From the NCBI RefSeq assembly GCF_003382275.1, contig NZ_QTJX01000001.1, forward strand, positions 682,001 to 746,000: DNA of 64,000 bases, read 5' to 3'. Below, in pieces: positions 34,519 through 44,613 of the stretch. The position numbers and the translations under genes were made by a program. The DNA comes from Flagellimonas nanhaiensis. Lineage in GTDB: Bacteria; Bacteroidota; Bacteroidia; Flavobacteriales; Flavobacteriaceae. Position 1 is the first letter of the stretch. Each line of letters starts with the position of its first letter. The notes beneath the pieces were generated by a model that saw only the letters and a program-made list of their open reading frames with translations, had not been told where the DNA came from and ran no database searches.

Positions 34519-36045
34519 ATGATGAAAAAATATCTCAGTTACTTTTTTATGTGCCTGGGGCTTGGACTCATGGTCTTGGCCTGCAGCAAGGATGATGACA
34601 AACCTTCGGAAAGCAATTCCCCAACCATTGAAAGCTTTTCGCCGGAATTGGGAGTAGAGAACACATTGGTCACCATTACCGGAACCAACTTTGCCACTAC
34701 TACCAGTGGCAATTTGGTAAAATTCAATGGAGTAACGGCAGTGGTGACGAGTGCAAGTGCCACTCAGATCATCACCAGTGTGCCAAATGGTGCCACCACC
34801 GGGAAGATTACGGTTAAGGTAGGGGATAACACGGCAACTAGCACTAAAGATTTTACGGTTACAGAAATCATAAATATTGAGCTTGATAAGAGTACATTGG
34901 AGTTGTTCACTTTTGAAAGTGAGACACTTGTTCTCACGGGGGCAGGAGATAATACGGTTGAATGGAGCTCAGATGACGAAACAGTTCTTACGGTTGATGA
35001 AAATGGTAAGGTAACCGCTGTGGGAGCAGGTTCCGCTACAATCACTGCTAAGGTTATGGAAAATTCGGCCACTTGCACCGTTACGGTGAACCCAAATGTA
35101 TATGCCGCAGGGAGTAAAGATGATTATAACGCTATATGCTGGAAAAATGGAGAGCCTGTTGAGCTTACTGATGGTAGCACTGAGTCCCGAGCAAGTTCTG
35201 TTTTTGTATCTGAGGAAGGGGATGTGTTCATTGGAGGAAGAATTTGGGACAATGGTAATGGCAAGTATGTCGGCATGGTCTGGAAAAATGGGGAAGAGCT
35301 CTATAGTATAGATGACGCATTTGATGTTTCTGTAAGTTCAATATTTGTAGACTCCAATGGAGATGTATTCACTGCGGGCTATATGGAAGATGAAAATAGT
35401 GACAAGCATGCATTGATAACTAAGAATGGAACTCAGTTATATTTAAATGAAAATGAATCTGAGGCGTATGACCTATGGGTTGATGGAGATGTTATTTATA
35501 CTGGTACAGAGAAAGATACGGATACCAATAGAGATGTCGCCAAAGTTTGGTCAAATGGTGGAGAACTATATAGTATGAAAGGAGATACTGAAGGTATTCA
35601 TGCAGATACCTATGCAAGGTCAATTGATGTCTATGGGAACGATGATGTCTATGTAGCCGGATATAGTAGTTTTACTGAGATAGAGGAACAAATAGGATTT
35701 ATTTGGAAAAATGGACAGGAAATATATTCATTGTTTGAAGGAGGGCTGGCAAATAAATTTTATTCAATGGCTATTAATGGGGAGACTGGTGATATCTATA
35801 CAACCGGACTTGCCAGCGGTATAGGTAAAGTATGGGAGAACGGTCAGGAGTATTACACTTTTAACGAGGGCAATGGCACCTCGTATGGAAGGTCTGTTTT
35901 TGGTTTCCAAAGCGATTTATATGTTGGAGGGTCCGAATTTAATGGTAACATTAAAGAAGGCAAAGTATATAAAAACAATGAGTTGATCTATAAGTTCAGC
36001 GGTGATAATGGGTCTGCTGAGGTAAATTCCATTTTTGTTAAATAG
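34519..36045 (+). CDS. TIG/BIG2 lipoprotein with seven-repeat beta-propeller
   Basis: About 508 residues when started at the ATG at 34519 (a second ATG follows immediately; the GTG at 34504 would only add five residues). Lipoprotein signal ending LMVLACSKDDD. Then an IPT/TIG Ig-like domain (IESFSPELGVENTLVTITGTNFA), a BIG2 domain (ELDKSTLELFTFESETLVLTG ... VTAVGAGSATITAKV) and, from about residue 195, seven repeats each containing W-x-NG-x-x-x-Y or a variant (MVWKNGEELYS, FIWKNGQEIYS, KVWENGQEYYT) with intervening VFVSEEGDVFIGG-type strands. Seven repeats suggest a closed seven-bladed propeller. It is surface or periplasmic and anchored by lipid; ligand unknown. Monocistronic, with a strong terminator at 36069-36098. 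Confidence 0.82.
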   Translation: MMKKYLSYFFMCLGLGLMVLACSKDDDKPSESNSPTIESFSPELGVENTLVTITGTNFATTTSGNLVKFNGVTAVVTSASATQIITSVPNGATTGKITVKVGDNTATSTKDFTVTEIINIELDKSTLELFTFESETLVLTGAGDNTVEWSSDDETVLTVDENGKVTAVGAGSATITAKVMENSATCTVTVNPNVYAAGSKDDYNAICWKNGEPVELTDGSTESRASSVFVSEEGDVFIGGRIWDNGNGKYVGMVWKNGEELYSIDDAFDVSVSSIFVDSNGDVFTAGYMEDENSDKHALITKNGTQLYLNENESEAYDLWVDGDVIYTGTEKDTDTNRDVAKVWSNGGELYSMKGDTEGIHADTYARSIDVYGNDDVYVAGYSSFTEIEEQIGFIWKNGQEIYSLFEGGLANKFYSMAINGETGDIYTTGLASGIGKVWENGQEYYTFNEGNGTSYGRSVFGFQSDLYVGGSEFNGNIKEGKVYKNNELIYKFSGDNGSAEVNSIFVK

Positions 36046-36068
36046 TAAATGCTGGGGTATAGAATAAC

Positions 36069-36098
36069 AAAAAGGGCACCAATCTTGGTGCCCTTTTT
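36069..36098. terminator. Bidirectional rho-independent terminator
   Basis: AAAAAGGGCACC (36069-36080) and GGTGCCCTTTTT (36087-36098) form a 12-bp stem with loop AATCTT. It has U-tracts on both strands and serves the TIG/BIG2 lipoprotein gene and the convergent acyl-CoA ligase gene. Confidence 0.9.
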
Positions 36099-36111
36099 AT
36101 GAAAGTATTTT

Positions 36112-37881
36112 TCAACGCCTATAAATGTCATCGTAGAGCTTTTGGTACTTCTCCCGAATTATTTTTCGGCGAAGTTTCATGGTAGGGGTCAAGTGACCAT
36201 CGTCCACGCTCCAGACATCGGGTGTTAATCTAAACTGCTTTACTTTTTCCCATTTGGCGAACTCTTCATTGGCGGCGTCCACTTCTTGTTGGATACGGGC
36301 AATTACTTTATCATTTAAAATGATATCCGAGTTTGCTCCAATAGTGACTTCATGTCTGTTTGCCCATTCATGTAAGAACTCAAAATTAGGTTGTATAAGG
36401 GCTGCCGGCATTTTTTCGCCTTCACCCACGACCATGATCTGTTCTATGAAACGGGATTGTTTAAAACGGTTTTCCAACAATTGTGGTGCTACATATTTAC
36501 CTCCAGAAGTCTTGAACATTTCCTTTTTACGATCGGTAATCTTTAGGAAGCCTTCGGAATCAACTTCTCCAATATCTCCAGTGTGAAAGTAATCACCTGT
36601 CATCACCTCAGCAGTTTTTTCCGGGTCTTTGTAGTAGCCCATCATAATGTTGGGACCCTTACACAGAATTTCGCCATCATCAGCAATCTTCACCTCAACA
36701 CCTTCAATAATGCGTCCAACTGTACCGATTTTCCATCCTTTGTTGCGGGCATCGTTTACTGAAATAACCGGGGAAGTTTCGGTAAGTCCGTAGCCCTCCA
36801 TTACCGGCATTCCTGCAGCGGCAAATACCCGGGCCAATCTGGCTTGCAGCGCGGCACTTCCGGATACCATCACGGACAGATTCCCGCCAAGACCTTCTTG
36901 CCATTTACTGAAGATTAATTTTCGAGCAATAGCCAAACGCTTTTCATACCACCATCCATTTTTTCCATAGGGCTCATATTTCAACCCAAGTTCAACCGCC
37001 CAAAAGAAAAGTTTCTTCTTTACTCCAGTGAGCAATCCACCTTTGGCAATGATGGCATCATAGACTTTTTCCAGCAATCGGGGAACCACTGTCATTACAT
37101 TGGGTTTGACCTCTTTTACGTTATCGCTGATTTTGTCCAATCCCTCCGCAAAATGGATTTCTATACCACAATATTGATAGAGATATAGTATCATTCGTTC
37201 AAAAATGTGGCATACAGGAAGGAAGCTCAAGGCGCTACCCCCTGATTCAAAAGGCACCCTTTTTTCACTGGAAATCACATTTGAAACAATATTGTCATGG
37301 GACAACATAACCCCTTTTGGTCTTCCTGTTGTTCCTGAAGTATAGATTAACGTAGCAAGACTTTCGGGTTGTACGGCGTCCTTTAGCTTTTCTACTTCGT
37401 CCTGATTGGATGCATCTGTTCCCATATCCAGGACCTCTTTCCAATTCTTACAATTGCCTAGGTCGTCAAAGGAATAGATGTCCTTTAGTTTTTTGAGTTT
37501 AGTACTGATGGCCAAAACCTTGTCCAAGACTTCGCCACACGATACAAAACAATATTTGGCTTCAGAATGATTGAGAACATATTCATAATCTTCTTCTGAG
37601 ATGGTGGGATAAATAGGTACTGTTTGGGCTCCAATTTGAAGCACGCCAATATCCATAATGTTCCATTCTGTTCTGTTGGTCATGGAAATTATGGCAACCT
37701 TGTCATTAGGTTTTACGCCCAATCTGAGCAGAGCCCTGCTCACGGCGTTGGCCTTATCAATATATTCCTGCGTTGAAGTTGCTACCCAAGCGCCATTGTG
37801 TTTGGTTACCAATGACTTTTCAAGGGGGAGGTGTTTCAATTGATAATAAGGAAAATCAAATAATCGGGTAACTTTTTGCAT
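36112..37881 (-). CDS. fadD: Long-chain fatty acid-CoA ligase (AMP-forming)
   Basis: A 589-residue member of the ANL superfamily. The AMP-binding P-loop is LIYTSGTTGRPKGVMLSH at about 178-195; further motifs are EGYGLTETSPVISVN (A5-type) and GDYFHTGDIGEVDSEGFLKITDRKKEMFKTSGGKYVAPQ, with the hinge DRKKE and a catalytic Lys near the C-terminus (TPTMKLRRKII). The length and GGKYVAP motif match long-chain acyl-CoA synthetases of the FACL type, which activate fatty acids for beta-oxidation or lipid synthesis. It sits apart from the fad operon but only 1.7 kb from its regulator. Upstream 37926-37946 holds a GGGAT/ATCCC inverted repeat of unknown meaning. Confidence 0.93.
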   Translation of the reverse strand: MQKVTRLFDFPYYQLKHLPLEKSLVTKHNGAWVATSTQEYIDKANAVSRALLRLGVKPNDKVAIISMTNRTEWNIMDIGVLQIGAQTVPIYPTISEEDYEYVLNHSEAKYCFVSCGEVLDKVLAISTKLKKLKDIYSFDDLGNCKNWKEVLDMGTDASNQDEVEKLKDAVQPESLATLIYTSGTTGRPKGVMLSHDNIVSNVISSEKRVPFESGGSALSFLPVCHIFERMILYLYQYCGIEIHFAEGLDKISDNVKEVKPNVMTVVPRLLEKVYDAIIAKGGLLTGVKKKLFFWAVELGLKYEPYGKNGWWYEKRLAIARKLIFSKWQEGLGGNLSVMVSGSAALQARLARVFAAAGMPVMEGYGLTETSPVISVNDARNKGWKIGTVGRIIEGVEVKIADDGEILCKGPNIMMGYYKDPEKTAEVMTGDYFHTGDIGEVDSEGFLKITDRKKEMFKTSGGKYVAPQLLENRFKQSRFIEQIMVVGEGEKMPAALIQPNFEFLHEWANRHEVTIGANSDIILNDKVIARIQQEVDAANEEFAKWEKVKQFRLTPDVWSVDDGHLTPTMKLRRKIIREKYQKLYDDIYRR

Positions 37882-38096
37882 AGTAAGTTTCTGTAAAGAA
37901 ATTGCAAAATAGGGAAAGCGAGCGGGATTTTAAAATGATATCCCTAACAAAGGCCCTATCAAACTGAAAAATTCACATTCAATTGCTTATATGAATGAGC
38001 CATTGAGCTCAAAACCATCCATCTAAAGTAAATCTCTATTCGTCGACACATTTTTTGGTTTTAGATAGGAATAAGAAGATGCCTCCAGCTCAACTT

Positions 38097-38104
38097 TAAT
38101 TTTG
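38097..38104 (+). promoter_or_regulatory. -7 promoter element of the T9SS cargo gene
   Basis: TAATTTTG is an exact TAnnTTTG match 23 bp upstream of the start codon at 38128. No TTG at the proper -33 spacing is visible, so activity may need an activator or alternative sigma. The remaining region 37882-38096 shows no gene. Confidence 0.5.
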
Positions 38105-38127
38105 TACCCGTCTCAAATATTAAAACC

Positions 38128-40725
38128 ATGAAACACTTTTACCATCTAATAACAATTTTGACTGCTTTTTTGATTGTGGGGACCCATCCTTCAGCGGGGA
38201 TTCTTCATGCACAGTCTGAACCTTTTGATTGTACCTACAATGCCTACCTTTTTCAGTACAATGATATTTATGCCATTGATTTGGCCTCAGGGAGTTCTTA
38301 TTTGGTCAAGGAGGATATTTTGTCAAGTTCCATTAATGGTGCTGCGTATAACTCTGCTGATGGTTTTCTCTGGGGCTATGTATCCGGTAATCCTAAAACC
38401 ATTGTAAGAATTGGAAAGAACTTTGAAACAGATGTTTATACAATTCCAGAAATTCCGGTCACCAACAACAATTACGTTGGGGATATTGACCTTTTTGGGC
38501 AGTATTATTTCAGATCAGGGAATTCTACCTATCATCATGTGGATTTAAATCCAGAGTCACCCAACTATTTGCAATATATGGGTAGTACTACGTTGAGCAA
38601 GAGCATCAATATTCACGATTGGGCTTTTAATGCTGCAGATAATATGTTGTACACTGTAGAAAAGAAAACCAATGTTTTATATCGAATCGAAGTAGAGACC
38701 GGAAATGTTGAAAGCCTGGGAGTAGTACCTATTTTATCCGGAAACAACTACACCTATGGCGCTGTGTATTTTGATGTAGACGGTAACTTTTATGTTTCTG
38801 CCAATCAAACCGGGACGGTTTACGTAATTCGAGCCGTTCAAAATATAGTTAGTGGAGAAATGAACTCCAATGTTTTTGCTTTTGGACCAGCTTCTGCCAG
38901 TAATGATGGCGCCCGTTGTCCTTCCGCACCAGTTCCACAGGAAGATTGTATAAATGGTTTGGATGATGACGGGGACGGTCTTGTGGATTGTGATGATCCT
39001 TCGTGTTCCGGTGTTGCCTCCTGTCCTGTAATTGAATTGACTTCCAGCGGAAATGATGGTGGATTGGAAAGTAATGACCGTCTGGGCAACTTGATTAGTA
39101 AGAGAAACTATAAAAGAGCAAAGGATAACTATAAATTTGATGCTCTCAGTGCAAAAAGAGTCAAGAAAACCAGTAACTACTTGAGAAAAGGGGCTTATTC
39201 ACCTTCCGCAATCGAATTGAACGCCCTTGTTCCACTTGGAATCATAGGGGAGAGCAGTACCATAGAATCAGCTCCAGAAGACTTGTTGAATTTAACCAAT
39301 GCAAGTGATATCTACGCAGTAGATTATTTGAATGGAACGGAAACCATGAGCGCTTTAATGATTATTAAGACGGAGGAACAGGTGTATGAACACAGTAAGT
39401 TTATCTGCGATCGTTTCTTGGGAGCACAATTGTTGTCCGTGTCCACATTACAGCTTAGGGAAAAGGATTTTATTAGGTCGATTATTAAGCAAGCGGATGG
39501 CACCAAGGAATTTGCCCTGAGTTTCTCCGCTAGGTTAAACGAACAGAATGGTTTTGTAGTGGAATCGCATTGGAACATTGATGCGTACTCGCCCAATACA
39601 TCCTACTATAACTTCCAGATTTGGTCCAATTCTGTGGACAATCTTTTAAAGTTGGCAGATGAGATTTTGAACTTATTGGAGGCAAGTGCTCCGATTGTGG
39701 ACTATAAAACATCCACGCCACCACCAGTGTTCGTGAAGTCGGCTAAATATGAACGCGGTGCAGTGTACATGAACGTGGTGAACAACAACAAAACAGAATA
39801 CATCCGTTTGGAAGGCGGTCTTAAGCGAAGTGAAACAAGCGATTCCCAATTTGTTGGTTTAGAATCGGTGATTGACGGCTATATTGACTCAGTAAAGGTG
39901 GAAACGGGAAATATCTTTGATTTTGGTTTCCGGATTTCCAACGAAAATGGTGACACTCCTGATGATTTGTTTGTGGCCGATGCTCCTTGGGGGTTAGACG
40001 ATAGTCAAGCGGGGACACAAATCACACAATACGAAGTATTGGCGAGTGATGAGACATATTATGGAGACGGTTATCCTATTGAAAGAAACATCAGTCTAAA
40101 GGCAACCACAGATTCTTATGTGGGCGTTTACCGGGCGTTAAGTCCAAGATTTGCCGCCGTGAACCTGTCCGACTACAATAATCTGGTTTTTACCGCCTCT
40201 GGAACAGGAACCTTGGAAATTCAATTGATTAAAGGAGATGGTTCGTTTTACACCCATGAGGTAGCCATCAATGAAGAATCAGAAATTTTTTATCTAGATC
40301 ATGAATTGTTTCGAAATAGTGATGGAGCCAGTACGGATTTCTCAAATTTGAAGGTGATACAGTTCAATCTTAAAGCCAGTGGAATTGCTGAGCAAAAAGC
40401 CATGGAACTGAGTTCAGTGGAATTCACCAATACCAGTAAACCGGCCAAATTTATTGATCAGAACTTAAACCGTTCCGTCGTAAGTCCAAATCCGGTGACA
40501 ACAACCACTAGCTTGTACTTCTATGATGAAATGGGAGGTGAGTTCACTTTTCAATTGTTCGATATCAATGGTAGGGCCATAGGTTCCCATGCAATTACTG
40601 GCAATGTTCAAATGGGTCAAAATAGTATTCAGATTGATAGGAAAGGATTGGATGCCGGTTTATACCTATACCGTCTGGAAAGCAGTAGTAAACGAATTTG
40701 GAGTGGACGTATTCTAATGAAATAA
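38128..40725 (+). CDS. T9SS type A sorting domain-containing secreted protein
   Basis: An 865-residue secreted cargo protein. Signal peptide about 1-30 (MKHFYHLITILTAFLIVG ... ILHAQ). Residues about 35-265 form a propeller-like domain (YLFQYNDIYAIDLASGSSYLVKEDIL, YTVEKKTNVLYRIEVETGNVESLG). Next comes a short acidic calcium-loop-like segment, EDCINGLDDDGDGLVDCDDP, near 275. The central part is unrecognised. The last 80 residues are the type IX secretion signal: SVVSPNPVTTTTSLYFYD, then FQLFDINGRAIGSHAI and the terminal GLDAGLYLYRLESSSKRIWSGRILMK. The Gliding/Por system would export it across the outer membrane and cleave or attach it. No catalytic residues seen. Monocistronic with a terminator at 40753-40781. 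Confidence 0.9.
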   Translation: MKHFYHLITILTAFLIVGTHPSAGILHAQSEPFDCTYNAYLFQYNDIYAIDLASGSSYLVKEDILSSSINGAAYNSADGFLWGYVSGNPKTIVRIGKNFETDVYTIPEIPVTNNNYVGDIDLFGQYYFRSGNSTYHHVDLNPESPNYLQYMGSTTLSKSINIHDWAFNAADNMLYTVEKKTNVLYRIEVETGNVESLGVVPILSGNNYTYGAVYFDVDGNFYVSANQTGTVYVIRAVQNIVSGEMNSNVFAFGPASASNDGARCPSAPVPQEDCINGLDDDGDGLVDCDDPSCSGVASCPVIELTSSGNDGGLESNDRLGNLISKRNYKRAKDNYKFDALSAKRVKKTSNYLRKGAYSPSAIELNALVPLGIIGESSTIESAPEDLLNLTNASDIYAVDYLNGTETMSALMIIKTEEQVYEHSKFICDRFLGAQLLSVSTLQLREKDFIRSIIKQADGTKEFALSFSARLNEQNGFVVESHWNIDAYSPNTSYYNFQIWSNSVDNLLKLADEILNLLEASAPIVDYKTSTPPPVFVKSAKYERGAVYMNVVNNNKTEYIRLEGGLKRSETSDSQFVGLESVIDGYIDSVKVETGNIFDFGFRISNENGDTPDDLFVADAPWGLDDSQAGTQITQYEVLASDETYYGDGYPIERNISLKATTDSYVGVYRALSPRFAAVNLSDYNNLVFTASGTGTLEIQLIKGDGSFYTHEVAINEESEIFYLDHELFRNSDGASTDFSNLKVIQFNLKASGIAEQKAMELSSVEFTNTSKPAKFIDQNLNRSVVSPNPVTTTTSLYFYDEMGGEFTFQLFDINGRAIGSHAITGNVQMGQNSIQIDRKGLDAGLYLYRLESSSKRIWSGRILMK

Positions 40726-40752
40726 GACTTAGAGTACAGACAAAATGAATGA

Positions 40753-40781
40753 AAAACGGCCTTGAATTTCAAGGCCGTTTT
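40753..40781. terminator. Rho-independent terminator between T9SS protein and PurL
   Basis: AAAACGGCCTTGAA (40753-40766) pairs with TTCAAGGCCGTTTT (40768-40781). With the flanking A and T runs it can end both the plus-strand T9SS gene and the minus-strand PurL gene, whose stop is 12 bp away. Confidence 0.85.
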
Positions 40782-40792
40782 ATGTTGTCAGT

Positions 40793-43700
40793 TTACGAGT
40801 TATAGTTCTCTATCCATTTTTTGGCATTCACAAAAGCTTGAAGCCATGGAGAAACCGCATCTTGTCTATCCTTTGGATAGTGCGCCCAATTCCATGGAAA
40901 AGTAGAACGCTCAATATGCGGCATGGTCACCAAATGTCTACCTGTTTTATCGCAAAGCATGGCTGTATTGTAATCACTGCCATTGGGACTTGCAGGATAT
41001 CCATCATAACCATAATGTGCTACAATATTATAATGATCTTCACCATGAGGAAGGCTAAATTTACCCTCGCCATTGGAAATCCATACCCCTAGGGTGGTTC
41101 CCGCCATATTTGATAGCATCACGGAGTTGTTCTCTTGGATTTTTACCGAAGTGAAATTACTCTCGTGCTTTCCAGAATCATTGTAGGTCATTCTACCATG
41201 GGTATCATGCTCCGGATTGATAAGGTCCAGCTCCATGAACAATTGGCAGCCATTACAAATACCTACGGATAGCGTATCGGGTCTGGCAAAAAAGTTCTTA
41301 AGGGCCTTGTTGGCTTTTTCATTATACTTGAATGCTCCGGCCCAGCCTTTGGCACTTCCCAACACATCAGAGTTGGAAAACCCGCCTACGGCTCCGATAA
41401 ATTGAATGCCCTCCAGAGTTTCGCGTCCTGTGATGAGGTCGGTCATATGGACATCTTTCACATCAAAGCCGGCCAAGAACATGGCATTGGCCATTTCCCG
41501 TTCCGAATTGCTTCCTTTCTCACGCAAGATGGCAGCCTTAGGTCTACTTCCAACAGCAGGAACTTTAGGTAATTCGCCGGTAAAGCTTTCTGGAAAACTG
41601 TACTGCAGGGGTTGATTCTTGTAGTTTTCATAGCGGTCTTTGGCTAAACCATTGGCGGTTTGCTTGTCATCCAAGAGATAAGAGGTCTTGAACCAAGTGT
41701 CACGGAGCGAAGCAATATTCAATCCGATTTCAATACCGTTATTTTTAATCTGCAAGTTGTTTTCCGAAGTAACCGTTCCGATTCGTTTTGCATCAATTCC
41801 AGCTTTTTCAAAAGCTTCTTCAATGGAATCATCCTTGGCTTGAAGAACCAGTCCGGCGTTTTCAGAAAAAAGAAGCTTAATACTGTCTGATTCTCCTAAA
41901 CCGGACAAATCTAAATTGGCTCCCAAATCATTATCTGCAAAGCAGAGTTCCAACAGGGTCGTGATCAATCCCCCAGAAGCTACATCGTGCCCGGCTAGAA
42001 TTTGGTCTTCCTTAATAAGCTTTTGAAGGGTATTGAACACCGTCTTAACATATTCTGCATCCAACACCGAAGGAGCTTCATTTCCAATTCCGTTTAGGAT
42101 TTGTGCAAAGGAACTTCCTCCTAGTTTATGTTCATCTTTGGAAAGGTTGATATAAAAAATATCCCCACCATCTTTTTGCAGAACAGGCTCCACAACCTTG
42201 GTGATTTCATCACAATTGGCGGCGGCAGAAACTATTACAGTCCCTGGAGAAAGCACTTCCCCATCCTTGTATTTCTGCTTCATGGAGAGCGAGTCTTTGC
42301 CCGTGGGTACATTGATGCCCAAAGCAATGGCAAATTCGGACAGTGCTTCCACAGCTTCGTACAATCTAGCATCTTCACCTTCATTTCGGCAGGGCCACAT
42401 CCAGTTTGCAGAAAGGGAAACAGACTTCAAACCATCTTTAAGTGGAGCCCAGACCATGTTGGTCAATGCTTCAGCTACGCTATTACGACTTCCGGCCACT
42501 GGATCGATCAAGCCCGAAATAGGGGAGTGCCCAATACTAGTGGCTATTCCTTCTTTACCTTTAAAATCCAGGGACATTACCCCGCAGTTGTTCAAAGGCA
42601 ATTGTAAGGGGCCAGCACACTGTTGTTTGGCCACATGACCTCCAACGCAACGGTCAACTTTATTGGTAAGCCAATCTTTGCAAGCGACGGCTTCCAATTG
42701 CAATACCTGCTCCAGATAATCATGAAAATGCTCCAAAGAGTAGGATAGTGTTTCGTATTTTCTGTCTACTGAAGTGTCATCCATGATAGTTTTGGGAGAG
42801 CTCCCAAACATATCCGAAAGCTCCAAATCCATAGGTTTTTCTCCAGTTGATTTGGATTCAAATGTGAATTTATGGTCGCCTGTCACATCTCCTACATTGT
42901 ACATGGGAGATCTCTCCCGGGCGGCTACCCGTTCCAACAGGTCCATATCCTTTTCTCCTATAACGAGCCCCATACGTTCTTGGGATTCGTTTCCGATCAG
43001 CTCTTTTTTAGAAAGGGTGGGGTCTCCGATGGGCAGTTTGTCCGTATTAATGTTACCTCCGGTTTCTTCCACCAACTCAGATAGACAGTTGAGGTGTCCG
43101 CCCGCACCATGATCGTGAATTGAAACAATGGGGTTGTCATGACTTTCAACTAGTCCACGGATGGCATTGGAAGCCCGTTTTTGCATCTCAGGATTAGAAC
43201 GTTGAACAGCATTCAGCTCAATAGCAGAGCTAAACTCCCCAGTATCTGCACTGGAAACTGCGGCACCGCCCATTCCAATACGATAATTATCTCCACCTAG
43301 AATGACTATTCTGTCTCCTTTTTTGGGAGTATCCTTTAAAGCCTGATCTGTTTTACCATAACCTATGCCTCCGGCCAACATGATTACCTTGTCAAAGCCC
43401 AGCCGTCTTGCTTCTTCTTCATGTTCAAAGGTAAGTACGGAGCCAGCAATCAAAGGTTGTCCAAATTTGTTCCCAAAATCGGAAGCTCCGTTGGAAGCCT
43501 TGATCAAAATATCCATGGGAGTTTGATACAACCACTCCCGTTCATTCATTCCTTTTTCCCATGGACGGTTTTCTTCCAGACGAGAATAGGAAGTCATATA
43601 CACCGCGGTTCCTGCCAAGGGCAATGAGCCCTTTCCACCGGCCAAACGATCTCGAATTTCTCCTCCAGAACCTGTGGCAGCGCCATTGAAGGGTTCCACA

Positions 43701-44461
43701 GTGGTTGGGAAATTGTGTGTCTCTGCTTTTAAGGAGAGTACAGAATCGAATTCTTTTTCTTCATAAAAATCAGGAACATCGGCACTTTTTGGAGCGAATT
43801 GTACTGCTTTAGGACCCTTGATGAAAGCCACATTGTCTTTGTAGGCAGAAACAATATCGTTGGGATTTTCCTGAGAAGTCTTTTTAATGAGCTTAAATAG
43901 GGACGAGGGCATCTCTTTCCCATCAATGATAAAAGTACCATTGAATATTTTGTGGCGACAGTGCTCTGAGTTTACCTGACTGAACCCAAATACTTCAGAG
44001 TCGGTCAATTTACGATTCAGTTTTTTGGATAGGTTTTCTAAATATTCAACTTCTTCATCGTTTAATGCCAACCCTTCCTTTAGGTTGTAGGCAGCAATAT
44101 CATCAATCTCCTGAATGGCTTCAGGAACAATATTGATAGTAAAGATATCTTGGTCCAGGCTTTGATATTTTTGGGTGAGCATAGGATCAAAATCCAAAAA
44201 GTCCTCAGAAACAGCATGGTATTCCTCAATTCTAAGAATTCCAGTGATTCCCATATTTTGGGTAATCTCTGTAGCGTTGGTACTCCAGGGAGTGATCATA
44301 GCTGCACGCGGCCCAACAAAAAAGGCGTCCAGGGACGCCGCTTGTATTTTAGGTTGGTTGCCAAACAACCACGTTAGTTTTTTGTTGTCTTCTTGGGTAA
44401 TTTCTTCAGTGGTCTGGACGGCAAAAACCTTGGTCGCCTTGTCCCCAAAAAAATGGATCAT
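40793..44461 (-). CDS. purL: Phosphoribosylformylglycinamidine synthase (PurL)
   Basis: A 1222-residue large-type FGAM synthetase for purine biosynthesis, which converts FGAR and glutamine with ATP to FGAM. It is the single-chain type: N-terminal PurS-like domain, linker with SEHCRHKIF, two AIR synthase-like domains (SLKAETHNFPTTVEPFNGAATGSGGEIRD and DKLPIGDPTLSKKELIGNES), and a C-terminal glutamine amidotransferase with nucleophile Cys1072 in VGICNGCQL and the later PHIERSTFP histidine-glutamate. Full length. On the minus strand 152 bp downstream of the DUF5916 gene; it has its own promoter element at 44494-44501. Confidence 0.97.
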   Translation of the reverse strand: MIHFFGDKATKVFAVQTTEEITQEDNKKLTWLFGNQPKIQAASLDAFFVGPRAAMITPWSTNATEITQNMGITGILRIEEYHAVSEDFLDFDPMLTQKYQSLDQDIFTINIVPEAIQEIDDIAAYNLKEGLALNDEEVEYLENLSKKLNRKLTDSEVFGFSQVNSEHCRHKIFNGTFIIDGKEMPSSLFKLIKKTSQENPNDIVSAYKDNVAFIKGPKAVQFAPKSADVPDFYEEKEFDSVLSLKAETHNFPTTVEPFNGAATGSGGEIRDRLAGGKGSLPLAGTAVYMTSYSRLEENRPWEKGMNEREWLYQTPMDILIKASNGASDFGNKFGQPLIAGSVLTFEHEEEARRLGFDKVIMLAGGIGYGKTDQALKDTPKKGDRIVILGGDNYRIGMGGAAVSSADTGEFSSAIELNAVQRSNPEMQKRASNAIRGLVESHDNPIVSIHDHGAGGHLNCLSELVEETGGNINTDKLPIGDPTLSKKELIGNESQERMGLVIGEKDMDLLERVAARERSPMYNVGDVTGDHKFTFESKSTGEKPMDLELSDMFGSSPKTIMDDTSVDRKYETLSYSLEHFHDYLEQVLQLEAVACKDWLTNKVDRCVGGHVAKQQCAGPLQLPLNNCGVMSLDFKGKEGIATSIGHSPISGLIDPVAGSRNSVAEALTNMVWAPLKDGLKSVSLSANWMWPCRNEGEDARLYEAVEALSEFAIALGINVPTGKDSLSMKQKYKDGEVLSPGTVIVSAAANCDEITKVVEPVLQKDGGDIFYINLSKDEHKLGGSSFAQILNGIGNEAPSVLDAEYVKTVFNTLQKLIKEDQILAGHDVASGGLITTLLELCFADNDLGANLDLSGLGESDSIKLLFSENAGLVLQAKDDSIEEAFEKAGIDAKRIGTVTSENNLQIKNNGIEIGLNIASLRDTWFKTSYLLDDKQTANGLAKDRYENYKNQPLQYSFPESFTGELPKVPAVGSRPKAAILREKGSNSEREMANAMFLAGFDVKDVHMTDLITGRETLEGIQFIGAVGGFSNSDVLGSAKGWAGAFKYNEKANKALKNFFARPDTLSVGICNGCQLFMELDLINPEHDTHGRMTYNDSGKHESNFTSVKIQENNSVMLSNMAGTTLGVWISNGEGKFSLPHGEDHYNIVAHYGYDGYPASPNGSDYNTAMLCDKTGRHLVTMPHIERSTFPWNWAHYPKDRQDAVSPWLQAFVNAKKWIENYNS

Positions 44462-44493
44462 ACAGTTTGTGCGTTGAGCGGTTTAAGAAAGTG

Positions 44494-44501
44494 CAAATTT
44501 A
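44494..44501 (-). promoter_or_regulatory. Probable purL promoter (-7 element)
   Basis: TAAATTTG on the minus strand is an exact TAnnTTTG match, 32 bp upstream of the purL ATG. No clear TTG at -33. The rest of the 44462-44613 gap shows no gene or riboswitch-like fold that I can recognise. Confidence 0.5.
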
Positions 44502-44613
44502 CGATTTTGAGGTGGAATTTGTAATACGTAAAAAATGAGTTTTTAACTACGATTGTTGATAGAGAATAATCTTCTTGTCCAAGATTATAAATAATGGCTC
44601 CAAGTTTGATCCC

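Noticed and set aside
37926..37946. GGGAT/ATCCC inverted repeat upstream of fadD as an operator
   Set aside because: Short arms in AT-rich DNA, unrelated to the palindrome of the fad MarR gene, and not aligned with a clear promoter.
42128..42607. 159-codon open frame on the plus strand
   Set aside because: Antisense shadow inside purL, whose motifs are intact on the other strand.
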